Source: Mariannaea sp. PMI_226
Lineage: Eukaryota > Ascomycota > Sordariomycetes > Hypocreales > Nectriaceae
DNA length: 64,000 bases
Direction of reading: 5' to 3'
Assembly: GCA_024336345.1 (NCBI GenBank)
Contig: JANFOG010000001.1
Coordinates: 5,146,001 to 5,210,000 of the forward strand
Shown here: positions 54,484 through 64,000 of the stretch, one piece after another
Layout of the letters: every line of letters begins with the position of its first letter
Position numbering within the stretch: position 1 is the first letter of the stretch
The notes under the pieces: generated by a model
What the model saw: the letters and a program-made list of their open reading frames with translations, nothing else
What the model was told of the DNA's origin: nothing
Database searches by the model: none
Translations under genes and position numbers: made by a program

Positions 54484-57400
54484 CTTTCAAATCTGGGATT
54501 TGAATCCTTGCAATGATTGGGGAGTTTGGCATTTATTTCATTGAAGACTTTCCAGTTGATGCAGTGAGAGTAACGCAACCTTGCTTCCTGCAATTGCTGC
54601 AAAATTTCGTGCCAGTGTGCCTAGTAAATATGACCATTGGCGGCAAAAGGCTTGCAAGAGCGCACAATCGTGACCATACTAGTGGACAATTTTTTTTTCT
54701 TTTTTTACGTAGATGTGAGAGCGTTCAAATGCACTTGCAACGGTTCTATAGCTATCATTGAATAGTTATGGAAGTTACCGGTCTGATCTGTTCCCAAGGG
54801 ATGAATAAACTACCTAGGTAGCAATAGGTTTATGTTAGCAGATAATTGGAGCGTTATGCTGAGCAATGAACTATGGAAGATACTGTCGGAGTATTACGTG
54901 TGATAGATAACACACAAGTAGATCGTAGTAACAAGTGATACCAAAATCATAAGCAGTTCAAAATCATATTTAATATTCTTGGATATGGTCTTATAAATTA
55001 CATACGTTTTATTATGGATGAATTATAGTTGATAGGCGTAGTATTTACCAATTAATCAATCTTGTGTTGAAATGTTCTGGGCCTCTGTTGGCTGCGTTAC
55101 GTTGCAGAGACTGTACCTTGTGTTTCAAATCCTTCTTATAGCATAAAGCTAACCAAACTGCCCTGTGCAAGCCTCTAGAGGTGGTAACATATTCAGACCG
55201 AGCAAGATGTTCTTGACTAGATAAGGGGGGAGGAAAGAAAACAAAAAGTACACTACAGAATCCACGGTAGCTATTCACCAAGAAATTGCCTACTGGTCAT
55301 GTCGAATGCTTGTCCAATGGTGCGGCAACGGTACGGATAGAGGATAAGTAAGAAATGGATAAGCCAATTCCTAATAGCAGCCTCTGTATATGGTGAGGTA
55401 CGTCATATCCCTATGTTGCACTGTGCTGACCCTCGCACACCGTTTGGTTCCGCTCGACTTTGATGAAACGTCAAGCTATTATTTCTGAAAACTTACGTGA
55501 AGCTTCTCGCGTATGTAGTAATGTCTAAAATTATCTACTGAGTAAGCCAGAAGATCTTCCTACTACAGCATAGTACACCTCCAGCTCTACGAAGTAGGTA
55601 GCATTCGAAACGACTTCCCAATTATCCCTAGGGACATGGCCGGTCCACACCATCATTATTGTACTCCCACTATTATGCATAAAACATGTTTCTGTCCCGT
55701 CTTCTCTTCTTGCAAAGGATGGAGTCAGTTCCGGGATTCTTGGTTGGTTGGCCAACATCCTGTTCCTCTTACGCATGGCAAATCACATCCAGAACACACG
55801 TTGCCCTAGTTGGTGAGTTTGTTCATCATGTGTGAGAGAGTGGAAGGCGAAGGCAGCCGGGCTAGCACAATCTCAAGGGTACTTACTCATAGCCTGCGGG
55901 AGAAGAGTAATGTTAATAAAAAACGACAGGAGAGAAGATATTCCGTCTTGGCGCCATAATCTCGTTCACCGAGTTTTTCAAGGATGGGTCAGAACGTGTG
56001 AAACTACAGGTCAAAGTACAGTACTAACTAACGAGCCGTGAATCAAAATCCGACCAACGTGCCATTCGAGCATCCTTGCAGCCAGTAAAAGTCCACCCAG
56101 GAAGATGTGAAACAAATCGAGAAGATACTGCACATTCTTCGTATCTTGTCAGAACTAGACATGGTCTTGTTGCTAGTTAGCGTCTTGGGTGACAGGGACC
56201 AATCCAGAGACGGATAAACTGCCGCAAATTCTTTCCCCCACAAGGCGAAGCAGGGTGGGAGCAAAGCAGGGTGCCGGGTAAATAGCTGTGGTCTGACAGC
56301 TCTATCCCTCCATGCAAATACTCCCGTACAGTACGGAGTAGACAATCGTAGAATCTCAGCAAATTTGCTCAAGATCCTTCAGCTGATTCGGCCTATCAAA
56401 TACCTGTCATATGTGGGACAGGGGCTACTTTCTACGGAATGTCCCCCGCAAAGATCTTGTGCGAATGTGGGCAAGATATTCTATCCACAGATTAGGTACG
56501 AGATGTCAATGTCGCTGCTCAACTTCTTGGTCCACAAGGGAGAAAAAGAGTTGGGCAATTCTAGCACAGTCTGCTCTTCTCCCCATTAAAGGGCGTGCTG
56601 GGCCGGCACACCAAGCTGTAATCAGATTAGTTACTGACTACAACACTCAAGGATCAAGCAAACATCTAATTGTGGAAATAGGGTGACAGACGACGTCTAA
56701 CGTTATCGGATTGACGCAATTGAAACTATCTTACCTTCTTTGGCTAGTCCTTGAAGCAGCAAGTCATATGAAACATCCTGACTAAATCCGAATAACTGCC
56801 TGGCTTAGCGCCGTTTTCTGCAAAATCAGAAGGGGGCCCAAACAGTTGGATATACGTTACAATTGAATCTTTTTTTTTCTTTGTTTGTTATTTCCTTCAT
56901 CATGCTATTCTATTGTTTCAATGCGCATCTATCTAGGTGTTGCGTGGGGATATATCGACACAGGAACACAACAGACGAGTTTCCGGGGTATTCAGCCTCG
57001 TCGAAAAGCCTGGATCCTGGATACTTATTCTGGCTCCTTTTTACCTGGATGTGCATGCTGTGGAGATATGGAGTGTAATAAATTAATATGTAGTTGCTAG
57101 TGTAGATACGCAGTACATATGGAAGGCTAGGTCATGAGGGAGACCAACATGGTTCTTGGTTTCTCACGCCCGCTCCACCGAGAGAACCCAGAAGCGAACG
57201 CCACCAGTAGCCGTCGAAGCCTGAGCTCAGGGCCACACCAGGGCCGGTGAAATCTTTTTTTTATGAAACGAAGTTCACAATCTGAGCATCATCGCTTTGG
57301 CTACTTCCCTTCTCGGAAATAGAGTAGCTTTGATTGCTACTCTGCGTCCCTCCTGAGTACACTAAGGGTGCCCGAGTAAGCAGAACGAGGTGCTTCACAA

Positions 57401-57602
57401 GTGTCACTCCATTCAAGACTACTCCGACGGTAATAACACATATGATCTACTGAAGACTGGGAGCATACTATGATTGAAACTCTACAGAGCCATAATGCCT
57501 CACTACCTATCGCATTTACTATCCAGCGCCAACAGGATCGAGATGAACCGAGTCACCCAACAGTTTACCTTAGATTACGGTTCTGTAATATCCCATATAA
57601 GA
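54484..57602. other. 3.1-kb AT-rich intergenic region without an assured gene
   Basis: AT-rich especially at 54740-55060, with a TACCTAGGTA palindrome (54811-54820) and TACGGAGTA (56332-56340). Small frames at 55531-55776 (-), 55832-56041 (+) and 56863-57078 (+) have some protein-like stretches but no support. A short GC-rich island at 57165-57252 may be a relic. Confidence 0.4.
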
Positions 57603-58240
57603 TTATATATGTAGTTTCCTTTTCTCCCAGAGATTGAGCCCAGTAAAAAGCACGTGGTCACAACTGGCTTTGGAAATCTTTCCTTGTGTAACAACGGCAT
57701 GAATGTTTTGATACCACCCCCTTCGTTCGTGTTGACCACTCCGCCGAGCCACCCCACTGCTACGTACTTTATGTAGAGGGAAATACTTCATACAGAACCA
57801 AAACAAATTCCCTATCGAATCCTTTCCGTATCCTGTATTAAGCAGGCAAACAACCTGCACGCCCCCTTGTCCTGCAGCACAGGCGACTATGGCAAGTTTT
57901 GCCTTCGGTGTTTCGCCAACAACGACTATGCCACTGTTGGAACCTACCATCATCAAGTCACTTCTCTTTAGTGCACTCACACCATGATAATTGCAACACC
58001 TTCCGAATCTGCGGTGGTACTTTGGGCTGTCAGACGATTCGAAATTGAGATCGAGGGATTCTGGTTTCGTTTCACATCTGCTGGAAGTCAGCATTTCATA
58101 TGATTAGTTTCAAGCCTCCATAGCTAGGACGGTAGGTATCTGCGATATGCTGCTGTATATACTTACAAGCATTCAATTCCTCTGTCATTGTCTATTTTAA
58201 ATATAACCTCTTCGTCCTTCTGCTGAATGTTTTGCGCCAT
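57603..58240 (-). CDS. Hypothetical two-exon protein divergent from the large secreted protein gene
   Basis: ATG at 58240 (MAQNIQQKDEEVIFKIDND) runs to a GTAAGT donor at 58166. Exon 2 resumes at 58080 after a TGCTGACTTCCAG branch/acceptor, giving GIECFRCETKPESLDLNFES, then SPKYHRRFGRCCNYHGVSAL and AKLAIVACAAGQGGVQVV; 183 aa if it runs to 57603. The last ~50 residues (after PLHK at a GTACGT donor-like site, ~57770) look less protein-like, so a further intron or an earlier end is possible. No signal peptide; no recognised family. Only 108 bp separate its ATG from that of the divergent secreted protein gene. Confidence 0.5.
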
Positions 58241-58348
58241 ACTGCTGGCGGTTCGCAATTTGAGGCCACTACAAGTTGTACAATATATTCTATTCGCGCA
58301 TCCCTCGTCACCGAGTTGCCTCCATTTTACCATTCGCCGCAACAAAAA
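58241..58348. promoter_or_regulatory. Very short bidirectional promoter
   Basis: The 108 bp between divergent ATGs (58240 and 58349) must serve both genes, unless transcripts overlap. Includes an AATATATTC stretch (about 58287-58295) that may act as a TATA element. Confidence 0.45.
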
Positions 58349-61300
58349 ATGCTTCCTCCATTAGGAATAGCGGCCATTGCGCTCCTCTTCTCTGGAGCTC
58401 AAGCCGCTGTTCCTAAGTTTCATCGCCAATTGAACCCCGTTGCTGATGAGAGTACCCTGGTAACAACAACTCGTTCCATCCGCACAACTACTCGCGTCCA
58501 CACAATTCCAGGAGCGCCTACTCCAGGAGCAATCTTTACTACACCAGGGGAGATATTTAGTACGCCGGGGGCAATCTTTCCTACGCAAGGCACCACAACT
58601 GAGGGCGCTCAAGACACAACAACCGGTAATGCTGAAGGTACAGCAATTGGCAATGCTGGAGATACAACAACGGCTGTTCTCACTAACCCTTCAAGCCCAT
58701 TTACCACCCCAGCCACAACTAATGGTGGCAATCCTATCCCAAATTCCATTACCACCACAAGTGCCAGTCTTCCGACAACAACAACATCAACTGCAGCTGG
58801 TGGCTTGTTTGCCATTGTTGTTGGGGCCTCCAGTGCAAGTGGTTCATTCACCAACGTGGCTGCGGCTGCATCCTCCCTAGCCGCCAACCCTTCTCCGTCC
58901 GCTGAAGAAATTCAAGCATTCAATGCGAACGCACAACAGAATTACCAGCAGCTGAACTCGGTGCAGAGTGAACTTGAGGGGATCGACAAGAGCAAGCTAA
59001 GCCATGACGACTCTGATAAAGTGGATGCAAGTCTCCTCGCACTGGCAGGTCTGCTCACATGGTTTGGATCTAAGCTCAGCCTTCTAGCCCCCGTGGTTGC
59101 AGCGCCAGCTGCAGCTGCACCTGTCCTTGCGGAGCTTGCTCCGGCATTTGCTGCAGCTACCGTTCCCGGTGGCGTCTTTTCAAAGGCTATGGATGAGCTA
59201 TCCGACTTGGGCAATGAAGGAGAGGGGAGCGGTGAGCCCACCAAGAACAACTCCCACAACACTGAGGCTACTCAGACGAAGGAATTGACAACCATTTCCA
59301 CTGCCGAAACCACCACTGCCAAAACCACCACCACCGAGACGACGACAACGGCAGATAGCTGCACCGCCTTGCCTTATACACTCCAACTCTTGCCTGATGA
59401 TGATGATGATGATGAGGAAGGTGGTGGTGATGCCATGAAACGATCTGTTGCAGAGGACAAGATTGTATATCACAGTTTTGACAAGAGGGCTCGAACTCCT
59501 AGCTTCGGACTTTGCAGGCCAGAAAAGATCCCCGAGTTCCCAAATAATCTTAAGGCGTCAGCAATCTTGAATGCTGATACAAACCCTAAAGGTGCCGGCT
59601 CACCTACAATCGCTCCTCTTCTCAAGACATTGCGGTGGTACGGCCGAGTCCTCACCGACTGCAGTGCCGATTTGACACCCCGCTGGGAGAAGGTGGACGG
59701 AGCGACGGTCAAGAGCGCTAATACGGTGTCCAAGTACAATGTTGACCATGTTTGGGAACTTAAGTTCCTTTCTCTCTACTTTCAGAGCTTCCTTGAAGGC
59801 GCAACAGGATCTTCCGGTCTGGTTAGTTGCGATGAGTTCAACAAAATCTTCCCCTCTGTTGGAGGAACATGTTCACCTCTACAACAACTAGTCAATCTAG
59901 TGCCCAGCACACAGAACCCGGAGTTTTTGGTCCTACACGCCAACCTCAATACCCTCAAGGGCAGAATGTTCAAGCAGGGGGAACTCGCAGTTCCACAATT
60001 TACAAGAAAGTTTGAGGGCAAGGCGTCTGAAACAATACAAGTGCTGGGAGATATTGGAATTACTGTCGATATTCTCAATACCGCCGAAGTTAAGAATTAT
60101 TTCGATGTAACCAACCGGCGAATGTATGAAGCCCTAAAGAAAGTTGATGAAAGGATCGAAGGGGATGCTAGCATTACCCTTACAAATCCTACATTTCGTT
60201 TTGCGGATACCTTTAAAGATTTTATGGAAAAACAAATGCCCCAGGCAGGTGATGAGGCTTGGGCTTTTGTGGAGAGATATCAAAAACAAGTCGACGATCT
60301 CATTGAGGCTATGGATCCTGACGCCGAAGAGACGAAGAAACTTAAGGCAAACTTCGACGCCTATCTTGCAACCGATTATGCCAAGCAGAGCCACTACCAA
60401 ATAAATTGGATCACTGACTTTACTGCAGGGCCAACGTCGCTAAGTAAGAGAGATTCGACTGATGACAGTTGCCCCCTCAACCTGCCTACAAAGCCCGGCA
60501 CTGCTACTGACCCCCCGGCACCTGAGACAACTTCTGGTGGAGGTCCTCAGCCTTCAGGACCTGAGACGACGGCTGGAGGAAATACTGTTACTGTCGATAA
60601 CACCGTGACTGAGCAGAACACTGTCGCCGAGCAGACTACCACTGATCAGCCCCCAACCACTCCTGGGACCCCGGTCGAAACTCATCTGCCAACAAAGTCT
60701 GACCCCCCTCCAACGACTTCGACAAGTGCAGCTGAGCCTACGACCACACCCACCACCTTTTCCACTGTGGTATCGAATAGTCAGAATCCTCCTGTCAGTG
60801 AGCCTGCCACACAAACTCAGAATACCCCTGATGCCCAAACCGTAACTTCGAATGGCATGGTTTGTACTTTAAGAAGGGGATCCAACAATCCAGTGTGCAC
60901 CCCTCTGGTGCATCCTACTGCAAATGCCGGCGGCACTAAGGTGGTGCGTATCCCCCTATACGAATCCTCTTTGTGTAAATCCTATATTAACTTCGTTCTA
61001 GCACATGTCCGGTTGTGGTTATATTAACGGTTCCCCTCGTTGTTCATCTGACGCTGGGACGTTATCGGAAGTCTACGAGGAGTCCTACAGTATGAATAGC
61101 TTCCTCCATCATTGGACTATTTATTTTAAGATTTAAGTACTAATATCATGTCTTTAGCTGTTGTGACTAATCCTGGAGATGAATATGGCACCGTCCTTAT
61201 GCTTTTCGGTTTTGATCCAAACAACAAATTCGATCTTACTGCTACAGCAACTTGCCAGATTCAAGCTCGCTGGCCTTCTAACTATGGTGATGTATATCTG

Positions 61301-61782
61301 AAGTCAGATGGTTGCCTTTACGACTCTCAGAATGCTAAGATATTTGACCAATGTGAGTACAGAGGAATAAGTGAAAAGTATATAAGTAAAGAGTACATGG
61401 CTAACCAGGTTATTATCCAATAGGCTGTTCCCCTCCTGACTCTAATAACTCCGGCCCAGTTACTAACCCATACCGGGATCCTAGGCCAGCCGCAGCTTGC
61501 AATAGGAGCCCAGGGTTTGGGTATGTTCATTTTGGGATATTCATCAAAGGAGACTGGGTCAAAGACGGAGCAGAACTGTGGAAACAGGTCGGAGGCTGCG
61601 GAGCCTTGACTGGTAAGGAATTTGGGACGAATAATGATATTCATAACGATGGATCTGATCAACATATCGGAGAGTTTAGATCCGACTACTTAATGGAGTT
61701 CAATCTTCCTCTCACATTCAAGACGGGATGTGTTGGAAGAGCTATCGGAAGTGCTGGTGGCCCGAAGGGAAATTATTGCTAA
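58349..61782 (+). CDS. Large secreted protein resembling class V chitinase C-terminal tail, no GH18 domain
   Basis: Exons 58349-60943, 61002-61089, 61158-61352 and 61424-61782 give 1078 aa. A signal peptide (MLPPLGIAAIALLFSGAQA) is followed by a Thr/Ser-rich stretch (to ~150) with three TPGxIF repeats. Then an Ala-rich helical region, an acidic D6 run near 350, and a central folded part with NVDHVWELKFLSLYFQSFL (~464), LQQLVNLVPS and HANLNTLKGRMFK. A second Thr/Pro linker (700-840) leads to a Cys-rich C-terminal domain (SGCGYINGSPRC; GGCGALTGKEF; FKTGCVGRAIGSAGGPKG). The central V-x-H-v-x-E-l-x-x-L segment and the GCGALTG ... GCV-x-RAI-x-SAGGP end are reminiscent of the tails of killer-toxin-like class V chitinases, but no GH18 catalytic domain (DxxDxDxE) is present. 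Extracellular or wall-associated; function inferred only by resemblance. Confidence 0.65.
58519..58581 (+). repeat. Three TPGxIF tandem repeats in the secreted protein
   Basis: TPGAIFT, TPGEIFS, TPGAIFP in succession; the underlying 21-24-nt units differ at synonymous positions, so the repeat is old. Confidence 0.7.
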
Positions 61783-62495
61783 ATACTTGAGAATGTTCTC
61801 GACATTAGAATAGTTACCTAGCCTATTTCCTGAAAAGAAATGAACCTCAATGTACCTCTCAACTTGCAATGTTTCATTTCAAGGGTAAATCAAAAGAGAA
61901 TGGATAAGCATTCTCATTTCAGGTCACGACCGCATTTTAGCATTTTACAGGCCCAAAAATGGTGTACTCTGCAGGGCAGCCTAAATTAATTTTCGTGATG
62001 CGAGAGACATTGAGAGAGGAGAGTGCCAGTCCATCTTTATTTTGTATGGCAGACGACCTTTGCTGGGGATCCCTCGACTTTCGAGACTGGGTCCAGCTGC
62101 TATTGCGTGTATACACACACGCGCACATAGTCTATATATGTGTAGATATATATCTCAAATATGTCAATCACGAATTACACAGTATGTCTCCTCAACCCTG
62201 AACTTGCACGTGCTCAAGATTAGAATATTGACCCCCCTTGTCCCTGTTGCCCCTGAGCGGACCCAGCCGAGGCAGAGAGTAGTAGTAAATGCTGACACAG
62301 CTTTTGGCGTCAATATCCGACGCTATTATTGTCTGACCATCTGCACGTGACGGAGTCAAAACGCGCAGATCGTCATGTTCTACTTGGTGAATAAGTAGTA
62401 GTCATGTGTACCTTGAAAGCATTTGGGGCAATAATATTAATATTGAGCAATTGAATTTAAGAACTGGATAAATGCAACAGTGATAACCAGCCACA
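61783..62495. other. Intergenic region before the thiolase-like gene
   Basis: AT-rich 3' region of the secreted protein gene and promoter of the next gene, with TATATGTGTAGATATATA at about 62135-62152. No gene seen. Confidence 0.45.
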
Positions 62496-64000
62496 ATGCA
62501 TGTTCCACGTACTACCCCAATCATTGTCGGCGTCGGAGAACTCAGAAACAAACATGCCGAACTCTCCGATGATGCTGAGCCAGCCGTGTTAATTTCGCGC
62601 GCTGTCCGACTCGCATTAGAGGATGCTTCCATATCAGAAAAAGATCTGATGGGTGTCGACAGCATCTCCATCGTACCGCCATGGACATGGGCATATCCAA
62701 ACTTGCCAGAATTGATCGCCGAGAAATTGAAAGCCAAGCCAAATCACCTCATTACTGGATATCACGGTGGAAACCAGCCTGCCGCTCTTTGCGATGAGGC
62801 TGCGCGAAGGATAGCGGTCGGAGAGAGCAGACTTGCCATTGTCGCTGGCGGCGAAGCCCTCGCGTCACGTATGTAGAAAAACGCGAACCCTTTCCAAACA
62901 ATTTGACTGAATTAGGAGTTGTCTAGTGGCTCGATTCCAAAAGGCAGGGAAATTGCCTCCTCCCGGCTGGTCTAAGCCGGACCCTGCTGCAAAGGTCATA
63001 TCTCCAAGCGATCTCTCGCTTTTGGGTGAGAGTAAGTAAAAGACCAACCGTACCCCTCTATATTCAACCACTGATCATAACCGTGAAGACGTTGGCACTC
63101 GGCACTCGTTGGGTCTTCCAATTCATATTTATCCCATGTATGAGAATGCTCTGAGAGCTCGCTCACAACAGACACAGCAAGAAAATAACCGAGAGTCTGC
63201 CGAGCTGTATGCAGAGTTTGACAAGATCGCTCGTGCTCAACCATACAGCTGGAGGTTCGGGGAGGCTTCAAGAGATGCCAATGCAATTGGGACTGTGACG
63301 AAGGACAATCGGATGATCTGTACTCCATGTAAGACACTGCTTTTACCAGAGACACTAGAAAAGGGAGATTTGACGCTCACATCACCGCAGATCCGCTCTT
63401 GATGAATGCTTTCAATTCGGTGAATCTTGCAGCCGCTTGCATCATCACCTCGGTAGAGCATGCTGAGCATCTCAGAATCCCCCAGGACAAGTGGATTTAC
63501 GTTCTTGGTGGTGCTGGCACCAGCGTCCATGATAACGGTGAGTATGTAATGGTGTAACGACGACGGCTGGGTCTAATTTGAGTGCAATAGTCTGGGAGAG
63601 ACCTAATTTCCATTCGAGTCCATCATTGGAGCAGTCGATTGATGCAGCTTTGGCTTCGTCACAACTATCCGCCGAAGATATCGACGCGTTTGACTTTTAT
63701 TCGTAAGTTACCACTCCTCGCTCTGCTCCCGTCACACAAAGAAACTAATAAAATTCAAATACAGCTGTTTTCCGATTGTTCCAAAACTTGCCTGCAAACA
63801 TCTTGGTTTATCTCTTACAAGGCCCACAAAGCCCATATCTTTACTCGGGGGCCTGACCTCCTTTGGCGGTGCTGGGAATAATTATTCCATGCATGTACGA
63901 ACTCAGAACTTGGGATCACTGCAAGAAGATTTCTAATAGATCGCAGGCAATCACAGAAATGGTCCGCCAACTGAGGAAGCACACATATCGTAACGGACTT
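62496..64000 (+). CDS. Thiolase-like (TLP1/SCP-x type) protein, 5' part, cut by window end
   Basis: Seven exons so far: 62496-62868, 62927-63031, 63089-63328, 63391-63537, 63591-63702, 63765-63894, 63947-64000+. All join in phase with introns of 52-62 nt. The N-terminus MHVPRTTPIIVGVGELRNKH and the later RRIAVGESRLAIVAGGEALAS are thiolase-superfamily features. NVGTRHSLGLPIHIYPMYEN, SVNLAAACIITSVEHAEHL and ISLLGGLTSFGGAGNNYSMH fit thiolase-like protein 1 with an additional C-terminal domain. Reaction: acyl-CoA chain cleavage or condensation, probably peroxisomal, but any targeting signal would be at the missing C-terminus. The usual active-site Cys-His pair cannot be verified, so a non-canonical member is possible. 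Many short introns distinguish it from the intron-poor genes elsewhere. Confidence 0.8.

Noticed and set aside
55531..55776. 81-codon minus-strand frame with protein-like stretches (NSGSTIMMVWTGHV)
   Set aside because: Too short, no partner exon, no signal peptide, surrounded by AT-rich non-coding DNA; at most a relic.
57603..58094. Minus-strand frame read from an internal start at 58094
   Set aside because: It is the second exon of a two-exon model starting at 58240; the internal start is not needed.
1..64000. CRISPR arrays, bacterial-type operons, rRNA, intact transposons, viral genes
   Set aside because: No regular spacer-repeat arrays, Shine-Dalgarno-led gene chains, 5S/18S/28S sequence, transposase/reverse transcriptase frames or terminal repeats were seen.

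Overview
This window is nuclear DNA of a filamentous ascomycete, most likely a Sordariomycete and probably Hypocreales. Support: short introns (44 to 90 nt) with GTRNGT-type donors and CTRAY-type branch sites; a lysine tRNA with an intron after position 37; and fungal-only families (acrB, a Zn2Cys6-type regulator C-terminus, SLATT_fungal, HeLo-like/PigL_N with ankyrin repeats). No bacterial, organellar, CRISPR or intact transposon signature was found. All functional names come from motif recognition; no search was run.

Layout. 1-2 kb: the C-terminus of a fungal transcription factor, cut by the window edge, faces a short-chain dehydrogenase-like gene that lacks the catalytic YxxxK; its promoter has a TATA box and a cluster of CGG/CCG inverted repeats. 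2.9-17.6 kb is conserved cell biology: a T5orf172 (GIY-YIG superfamily) protein, an Mss116/CYT-19-like DEAD-box helicase, a four-exon FHIP (Hook-interacting dynein adaptor subunit), two small coiled-coil genes, and acrB of the ubiquitination/carbon-repression network. 17.6-24.1 kb has no convincing gene. 24.1-28.6 kb holds an unassigned three-exon gene, divergent from a LYR-motif (ETFRF1-like) gene, then a low-complexity-headed methyltransferase. 28.65-33.74 kb is again gene-free. 33.7-40.7 kb carries CCR4 (deadenylase), a mitochondrial carrier-like protein and ELP3 (Elongator).

From about 41 kb the content changes from housekeeping to accessory: an unassigned 244-aa gene, a six-exon HeLo-like/ankyrin gene with no NACHT domain, an MFS transporter, a cysteine-rich secreted protein, a two-TM SLATT protein, a tRNA-Lys(CTT) with intron, an RWD/DUF1115 protein, a two-exon unknown gene divergent (108 bp) from a 1078-aa secreted protein resembling the C-terminal tail of class V chitinases without the catalytic domain, and the first seven exons of a thiolase-like gene cut by the right edge. 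The mix of secreted, membrane-active and immune-like families suggests an interaction/self-defence region, but no coordinated system is proven.

Exon coordinates were deduced by hand from splice motifs, reading phase and family resemblance. Introns of recognised families (FHIP, CCR4, MFS, thiolase) are the most reliable; those of unrecognised genes are the least.
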